Positions 48,501 through 57,500 of a stretch of DNA of 64,000 bases are shown here, piece after piece (position 1 is the first letter of the stretch; each line of letters begins with the position of its first letter). The notes under the pieces were generated by a model. It searched no databases and was not told where the DNA came from. It saw only the letters and a program-made list of their open reading frames with translations. Source of the stretch: Manduca sexta. Taxonomy: Eukaryota > Arthropoda > Insecta > Lepidoptera > Sphingidae. The stretch spans positions 3,093,245 to 3,157,244 of the forward strand of contig NC_051119.1 in the NCBI RefSeq assembly GCF_014839805.1. Direction: 5' to 3'. A program made the translations under genes and the position numbers.

Positions 48501-51500
48501 AACAACCTTTAATTTTTATTAAGCACCAACTCGAAAATTAGGAAACCAGTACATAGATAATGTTAAATAATTTTCTAGATTGTAGTTGTTTTTAAAGGCG
48601 GTATAATTTTTCGTTAACAAGATTTTTTTTCTTTTTAGTGGTTTTTGTAATGTTTTATTATTTTTCGCAGCGCCTGCATTCGGCACCCCAGCTCAGTCGA
48701 CGTTCAGCCTCGTGCCGCAAACCACGGCTCAGCCGAGCAGTCAGGCCGGGCCGGGCGCGACGTCAGCCCCGGGCGTTGGTTTCGGCTCGTCGCAAGCCCA
48801 AGCTGCGATGACGCCCGCATTCGGCGCCGCGACCAGCCAACCCGCCGGACTCGCTTTGGGTAAACTATTATATATTTATTTAATGACCTTGACCCATTTA
48901 GCATCGGATTGTTCGCCGGCAAACATGACACCTACATGACAGTTACATGACATTACGCGTGTTCACGGAAAAATAACCTTATTATGTAGTATATAATGTT
49001 ATAGCGACGATAGCCTAGTATAGCGACGATAGCCTCGTTGGGTATGGAACGGTCTGCCGAGACGAATGTCCGCAGGTTCAAATCCCAAGGGCACACACCT
49101 CTGACTTTTCTAAAATCATGTATGTATTCTTTGTGAATTTATCGTTCGCTTTAACCGTGAAGGAAAACATCGTGAGGAAACCTGCACATCTGAGAAGTTC
49201 CTCTATAGGAATTTCGAAGGTGTGTGAAGTCTACCAATCCGCACTAGGCCAGCGTGGTGGACTAAGGCCTAATCCCTCTCAGTAGTAGAGGAGGCCCGTG
49301 CTCAGCAGTGGGTAAGTATATAATACAGGGCTGATATTATTATTATTATTATATAATGTTATATTCCCGTGACACACGTAATGTCATGTAGCTGTCATGT
49401 TTGCCGGCAAACATTCCGCTGGTAAATGGGTTAATATTAAATACATCGCGGTGTCCATATGTCCGCGTTGATAAATGTAAGCCACTCAATTTATTGTCAT
49501 ATGCTTAATTTTTTTGATGTTAATAAATATGTTCTATCTGGACTTCACTAAACTTGTCAGGGCAAGTGAAGACTGCTCTGCCAGTATGAAAAGTTGTAAG
49601 AAAGACGCTCACTTGATAGTGTCCATAAATATTAGCAATGCTAACCAGAACTTTGAATTAAAAAGTATTAGGTTTAATTTAATTTTTATCTAAATGCATA
49701 AGCATACTGCAAAGAACACTATGATGTAGCCCACAAGCTAAATCATTAGTTATCTAATTTTTAAAAAACTCTATTTTTGATTACCATACTTATTCACCTA
49801 TCGTTCTTCATATATTTATTTAAGTCACATGTTTCTATTATTGCATCTAAAAAACATCTTCAAGATTTTTCGCAATTACAATATAATGACATTTATTTGT
49901 ATCGCAGCCGCGACAACACAATCGGGCTTCAGTTTCGGCAGCCCGGCGCCCACATCGGCCGCCACCGGTCTCAACCTCGCCACTACTCAGCCCCAACCTG
50001 GGCTTAATTTTGCCACAACCACGGCACAACCGACGCAAGCACTCACGTTCAGCGCAGCGACGAGCCAACCTGCAGGGCTTGGTTTCGGCACTAGCACAGG
50101 CCAACCATCCGCCATGGCTCCGTTCAGTGCTGCGACAAGTCAACCCGGCGCTTTCAGTTTCGCCAAAACTACCACCCCGGCTACAACGAGTCTGGGTTTT
50201 GGTACGACGCCGACCTCAGCGCCCAGTTATCCGGCTACCACGGCTCAAAGCACTGGGCTTAGTTTTGGCGCAACGACCACGGCTCCGGCATCGACTGGGC
50301 TTAGTTTTTCCGCAGCAACCACAGCTCAAACTTCAACGGGGCTTAGTTTTGGGACCACGACGACGTCAACGGGACTCGGATTTGGAGTAAGCTCGGCGGC
50401 TACCATTCAGCCCACGACGGGGATTAGTTTTGGTACGACGTCGGCTCCGTCGACTCAAACTGGGCTCAGTTTTTCGAGTAGTGCGTCGACTGGGCTTAGT
50501 TTTGGCGTAAAATCTACTACAACAGCTGCTTCCTCAACAGGTATGTTAATAAAAATTATTAGATATAAATATAACATTTAACCATATTGTCATAATTTAA
50601 CCCGTCATGACTTGTCAAAATTTTATTTTCAAATATGTACAGGTAGCTGAATGTTTGCCGCCAAACATTGACAGCTACGCGTGTGACGGAAAAATAACCT
50701 TATTATGTAGTATATAAGGTTATAATCCCGTGACACACGCAAATGTCATGTAGCTGTCTTGGCTCGCCGGCGAGCCACGAGAGACCAAGAGTTAATCTTC
50801 TATAAATACCAATATAAATTATAATCTAATACTCGTGTTACTTCTCGCCGTATTTATCACACGGAAGACGGAATCAAATGCGAGTTACTAATTATTCATT
50901 TCATGGCACAGTAGGTTATTATTTAAAATATATAAAGGAGTTATTATACAGTTATATGACATAGTTCAACAGTAAATAGTAGCAAATATAAATCATTCAT
51001 ATAGATGGATACATAATGCTGATACAAAAATACGTATTACTTAATGTAAATTTAGGTATTGTGCATAATTTACGATACAATACATATTATATATAAACAA
51101 CACTAAATATAATAAAATATATAACAAATAGTTACTTTAGTAAGTATAGGTAGGTAACAGTGGCGAAGCGTCCATACAAGCCGATTCCTACCGGGTTACC
51201 TTTTGTAAATTATTTAAAAATAATAAAAGAATAACCTAACAATATAGTTATATTGTTAGGTTACTAGAATAAAACTAGTATATTAAACAAGTCATCTTAT
51301 AATTATTAAATTAAATCAATACTTCAATGATATCTGTCGTTCATATTAATTCGTTAAATCGTAACTCGCGCGCAGTGCTCGCGCCTTATAGTGTTCGAAG
51401 TGAACCCGGCGGCGCATAGCTTCCCTCGCGATATTGTTGTCTCTTTCACACGCAGCGCGGTGTCTTTGTCTAATGTTTTGGAAGTGACGTAAAAATACAT

Positions 51501-54500
51501 GTGTGCGTGCGTGTCTGTGTACTTCAGGGTAACCCGAGAATTTGCGGCTTATGTTGAGCTATTGGCGCGAAATATTTTTAATAATTTAAAATGTATAATT
51601 AGTGTTTGTGCGTTATTAATTCTTGTTGGACTCTTTTAGGTACCTATGATCAAAATATATGATTTTGTAAATTTAGAGACTAGACATAATTTTTATGTTA
51701 GAAGGAAATTATTAAGTATTATGATATTTTACTGATTTTAATTTATTGTGGACAGCGTATTATATTATGTTAACTGTAGAAAAAATATTTCGCGGGGTTC
51801 CCTTTTGAAAATTTTCACCCTTCGCCACTGGTAGGTAATATGATATACTGACATATACAATGTCTACATTAAGCCTCGAAAAAGGAGTATACTACATATT
51901 CCAAAAGCATTTTTAGTATATATTTTTATTAATTTTACATTTATATTCATACTTATAAGTGTGAAAGTGTTTGTATCGCATCCACGGCTGAACCACTGAA
52001 CCGATTTCGATGATATTTGGTATGGAGATAGTTGGAGACCTTGGGAAGGACATAAACTAATTTATACCCCAGGAAAATATATAGCGGAGCTTTTATCCTG
52101 GAAAAAATTAACGAGCGAAACCGCGAGCAAATGCCAGTACTTAATAATATTCCAAACTAATTGACATAAAAGAAAGTATAAAAAGTATTTATCACTATTG
52201 AAACATAATCAAATCTTATCAAAACGAAATAACTTGTCATTTTGGACGTTCCCACTGACATTTCACGGTTTACTATTTCTCAGTACTATTTCTCAGTACT
52301 ATAACATATCAAAACATGGAAAATTATTTATATCAAGATAGTGAATTTAGAGCGGTCGGATCGTATTAGGTTTTTCTCGCAGCTTCGCCCGTTTGATTTA
52401 GGTTTGTTATATAAAAGAAAGTAGCTTATATCCTTTTCTTTAGATTGTAATATCCAATTTCATCAAAACCTGTTCAGCGGCTTAGACAGGAAAGGCCAAC
52501 GGCCCTGTGGAATCATCTTCGTGAAGTTACCATAGAATGATATTCTATATACAAATTTGTATTGCGTTAAACGCGACGCGGAACGTTGCCTGTTCGGTAC
52601 GCACAATTAAAATAACTTGTGGCATAGTAAGACTCCTGTACGCTAGCCTGTATCAATAAAAACTGGACCTAGATTAACAACAAAACTTGCTGAAATTCTT
52701 CCGCAAGCGCTTTTCACCGTTCAATTTCAATTTTGAAGAAGGCGAATAGTGCAAATGCACTTACAAGTTCTTATGAAATATATTGCCAAGAGAACTTACT
52801 CAGGTTCGCTTTAATGTTTATGATTTCAGCTTCTACCACGGCCCCGTCGGGCATCACGGCTCTCGGTAAGACCACGACCACCACAATGCCATCACTGACC
52901 ACCGCTATCACGTAAGTGTTACAAGCTAGTATACAGTTTTTATAATGATTTTTTTTATTGCTTTGAATGACGAGACAAGCTTGCCGCTCGCCTGATGGTA
53001 AGCGATACGACCGCCCATTAACAATAGAAACACCTTGAATTACAAAGTATTGTTTGGTATTCCACTGCGCTCGCCATCCTGGGACATGAGATGTTATGTC
53101 TCATAATGTAGTTACACTGACTACGATGCCCTTCAAACCGGAACACAACAGTGACAACACACAGCTGCTTGGCGGCAGAAATAGACATTGCGGTGGTACC
53201 TACCCAGGCGGACTCTCACATATGGGAAACCTACCACCAGTAAATTATATCCTTGTTTTATTATGTGTTTTCTCTGTCTTTTTTATTATTCGCCTGCCAC
53301 CGTCCTTTCTACACTTATAATATCTTAAAATTACTATTCTTGTTATTTTAATAAAACAAAGTGTATATTCTACTCCCAATTACTACCTGTTTATCTCTCA
53401 AAACTACATGAAAATCCGTTCAGTAGTTTCGGTGCTGTGCTCTATCTAACAAACAGAAAACAATTTTAAACGCATTTTTTCTCTTCATTATTTATTCGCC
53501 CACATTTTTTATTACTTTTAATGTACAAAGACAAGGTTCTACTGTTTTATTATTATACGTATATAGATAATAATATGTTTTGCCACTATGATCCTTATTT
53601 TCTTGTTAAATAAAGATGTATTTCGCACTTTCAGAACGCCAGCACTAAACCCGCCTCAGCCGATAGCGTCTATAACCTTTGCACAGCTCGAGGAGAACAT
53701 CAACAAGTGGACCCTGGAACTGGAGGAGCAGGAGAGGACGTTCATCAACCAGGCCACGCAGATCAACGCTTGGGACACCTTGCTCATTGCCAACGGAGAA
53801 AAGGTATACACGGTTATTTTTGTGTTATCACGGTTATTTTAATAAATCACACTTATATTATGTACTTGTTGAGCCGACAGACAGTGTCCCGTCTTAACTG
53901 TGAATTTGCGCTGCATTCTGTCAATCGCCGACAGTTATTTCAAACAATTGACAGTTATATAAAATTAATATTTTCGTTAAGTTTTCTTCAATTTTCTAAT
54001 CTTCCGCGTAATTTTTTGATTTTTTTCTTTCATATGAACCTTCGCCTGACAATAACAAACATAACAAAAAAAAAATTGTAAAATCGGTCCAGCCGTTCAC
54101 GCGTGATGGCGTGACCAAGGGAAATAGGGATTCTTTTTATATATACATAGATTAAATATATATTTATTAATTTAATCAAAATCAGCCATGGACACCAATG
54201 ATCCAATCAGAAGGGGCCTCGAGCCTGCCTGCCTTTTTTTAAAACGTCAGCCGTCACATTTGACAGCTGACACTTCTACCTGACAATTGCAGGACCACAG
54301 AGTCAACAATACTACAAGTTTTACATTGCGTTAATAAATGAAACCACCTACTAGTATTTTGCTAACATTGTGCTAAACTTTATCCATGAATAACGATTAT
54401 TTCACCAAAAATGATTGTTTTCATTTATAGGTTTTTTATATTTTTGTAGGTTAGTGCGAATATGACGTGTGTGTGAGTGTATTTTTGACTGAAACTATGA

Positions 54501-57500
54501 TATTGCTGCTGCGACGAATTCTCTTAGAATAGTAGTAGTGGCATTAGGATGCATTAAATTAAAATTATATTGATGTTTGTTATATATGAAATTTCATATG
54601 AAACACTTTTTTATTTTACTTCTACGGATCGAGTAATTTATTGCAAAGTGTTATTTTCAAGATCATATGTATGTGATTTTATTTATTACCGAAATAAAAC
54701 TTTTATATGTTAATCCTGTTGGGCTTCGAGTCGCCCTTGCAGAGTAAGTGTTAAAAGTAAACCAGGTTTTCCGTTGAATAGGAACTTATATTTTCAATAG
54801 AGTGAACACATTAGACAACCGTATTAGACTAGCACACATTGCTTAGTAACAGTACATTGTTATTTCATTCCAAATACAATAATTCAAAAGATACATACAG
54901 TTACACGGCCAGTTTACATAACATTATTAAAAAGGCTTTGTATTTGGCTATGCAAACCTCAACAAATCCAAGACATGGTCTTTGGTGTGCCTGATTAATC
55001 CAAATCTGCTCAGCTGTTGCTATGTTACTTGTAACAAACACCCGCATTTTCGCACAAATTTGCATTTACAAAGTATATTATAAAACAAAGTCACCAAAAC
55101 CTGTCCGTCTGTTATCGATTTTCTGAAAATCTACTCAACTGATTTTTATAAAATTTAATATGAAGATAGTTTAAGACCCTGGGAAGGTTCTATCCCGGGA
55201 AAATATATAGTGGGACTTTTATCCTGAAAAACACCTTCACAAATAAAGTAAAGAAATATAAAATATATATAGCTCATTTATTTATTCCAGATAGTGGAAC
55301 TGAATGATGCTGTGGAGACAGTAAAGAATGAGCAGCAGTCCTTAGAACATGAGCTGGACTTTGTGTTAGCGCAGCAAAAAGAGCTAGAAGACCTCCTCAC
55401 GCCCATGGAGAAGCAACTACTGGAGGACAACGTGGACCGTCTACGCGACCCCGAGAGGGAACACATGTTAGTATACCACTTGACACTGGTTCATCATCAT
55501 CATTTCAGCCGGGAATCGTCCACTGTTGGACATAGGCCTCCCCCATGAGCGCCACAGGGACCGGTTCTGGACCGCCCTCATCCATCGGACTCCGGCGACC
55601 CTCACCAGGTCGTCGGTCCATCTCGTGGGCGGCCTACGCTGCGTCTCCCGGTTCGTGGTCGCCACTCCAAAACTTTTCCGCCCCAATGGCCATCAGTTCT
55701 ACGAGCTATGTGCCCTGCCTACTGCCACTTGAATTTCGCAACTCTAAGGGCACTGGTTATAGGATTGTATATTTATAGTGGACGCCGCTGTAGAGGAACA
55801 GATGGTTACATTCCTCTATGGGGAAAGTTTCTAGTAGATGTTTCTTGTGACCGGCCACGGTCCTTCCGACGGTTTCTATTCGCAAATTCTGCTATCGCAA
55901 GTCAGTATCGTCTTTCGCCATCTAGTGTGATTGTTGTGCGATATCACTACAATTATTCCAGTATCACATAAATAATGTTGCAGTTCCGGTGATGTTGACG
56001 AGATGGCGGTATATATTAATTGTGCCGCCACAGGATATTTGCACGGGTTGTAGAATATTCACTCTCCTTTTCGAATATTTGACAGCAATTTTAGGTTATT
56101 CGACACATTTCGTTATCAGTCCACCACTCATGCTAGATAAAAGTGAAATATAAAGCAGTCTGAAAATATTCTACCATATTTTATGTAAGTTTATTGTGTA
56201 ACATTTCGATTACTGGTAAATATTGTTCCGCTGTATGATGAGACGACAAGCCGCTCCCTTTAGTACCACCTAACTATAGACAGTGGCAACAGAGTCCAAA
56301 AGAATGACTTACAAAGCTTTCCGTATTACTACTGCATTGGGCTAATCACCATGAAACATTTAGCCAGTGTAATTACTAGTCATTCGTCTTGCAATCCTGA
56401 GACATAAAGTGTTAAGTCTTATTATGTCCAGTAGTTACCATGAATTTTTGATTTGCCAATTGACAATTCAAAAGACAATTGCATAATTTATTAATAAACA
56501 AGTTCTACTATGCAATTGACGAATTCCTTGCTGACAAGTTTAAGGCAAAATAATTAATACTAATTACATTTGACATGAATAAAATTACTGTATAATTCCA
56601 TTATTATAACATTATGTTATAGCACTAATGTAGATAATATATAGTGTTACATAAAATTGAGCTATATTATGCCCGTGTATTTATTAATACCTTTGTCACT
56701 TTGTGTGTATGGAGTAATTGTGTACACCCGTGGGAGTTGATTTTTGTAGATCTGCATTATGATGATACCAATTACTGTACTAAGAATCACATAATAAAGA
56801 TTTGATCTGCCCTCAGGTATTCGCTGGCGGAAAATTTGGACACACAACTGAGGCAGATGTCCGAGGATTTGAAAGAAGTTATTGAACATTTGAACGAGAC
56901 TAATAGAAGTCAGGACAGCAGTGATCCTGTAAGTAATTAATCTCTTATATTTTACAGGGTCATTTTGACATTGCGTTACTAAATGTAACCACATACTCGT
57001 CTTCACCTCTGCTGACATTGTGCCAAAAATAATCCATTGATAACGAATATTTTTACCAAAATTCCTGATTTTAATTTTCTGATTTTGATCATTTTGCAGT
57101 TTAATGCGAATATGGGGTGTGCGTGGGTGTATTTCTGACTGAAAGTATCATGTTGCCACTACAACAAATTCTCTTATAGTAGTAGTGACTTTAGGGCGCT
57201 TAAAATTAAAATTACTTTTTATTAATATTTATTTTGTTCGAAACTTACACTTTTTTATTTTACAACGACTCAAGTAACTTATTGTAAAGTGTTATTTCCA
57301 AGCAGATTAGTATGTGGTTTCATTTAGTAACGCGATGTCAAAATTACCCTGTATACTAATTAAGATTTTAGGAAGACGTCTTGGCTAGGTCTCCGGTTTT
57401 AAAACGTCATCTCTTGCATATGGAACGTCACCTGAATGAGTGTGTACGGAACAATGTCCTCATATGATTTGTAACCAGTGGCGGATTTGCCCTAAGGCCC

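Noticed and set aside
50010..50390. 126-codon open frame overlapping Nup62 exon 9 in another frame
   Set aside because: A shadow of the GC-rich FG repeats; its Arg/Pro/Leu composition mirrors the real frame.
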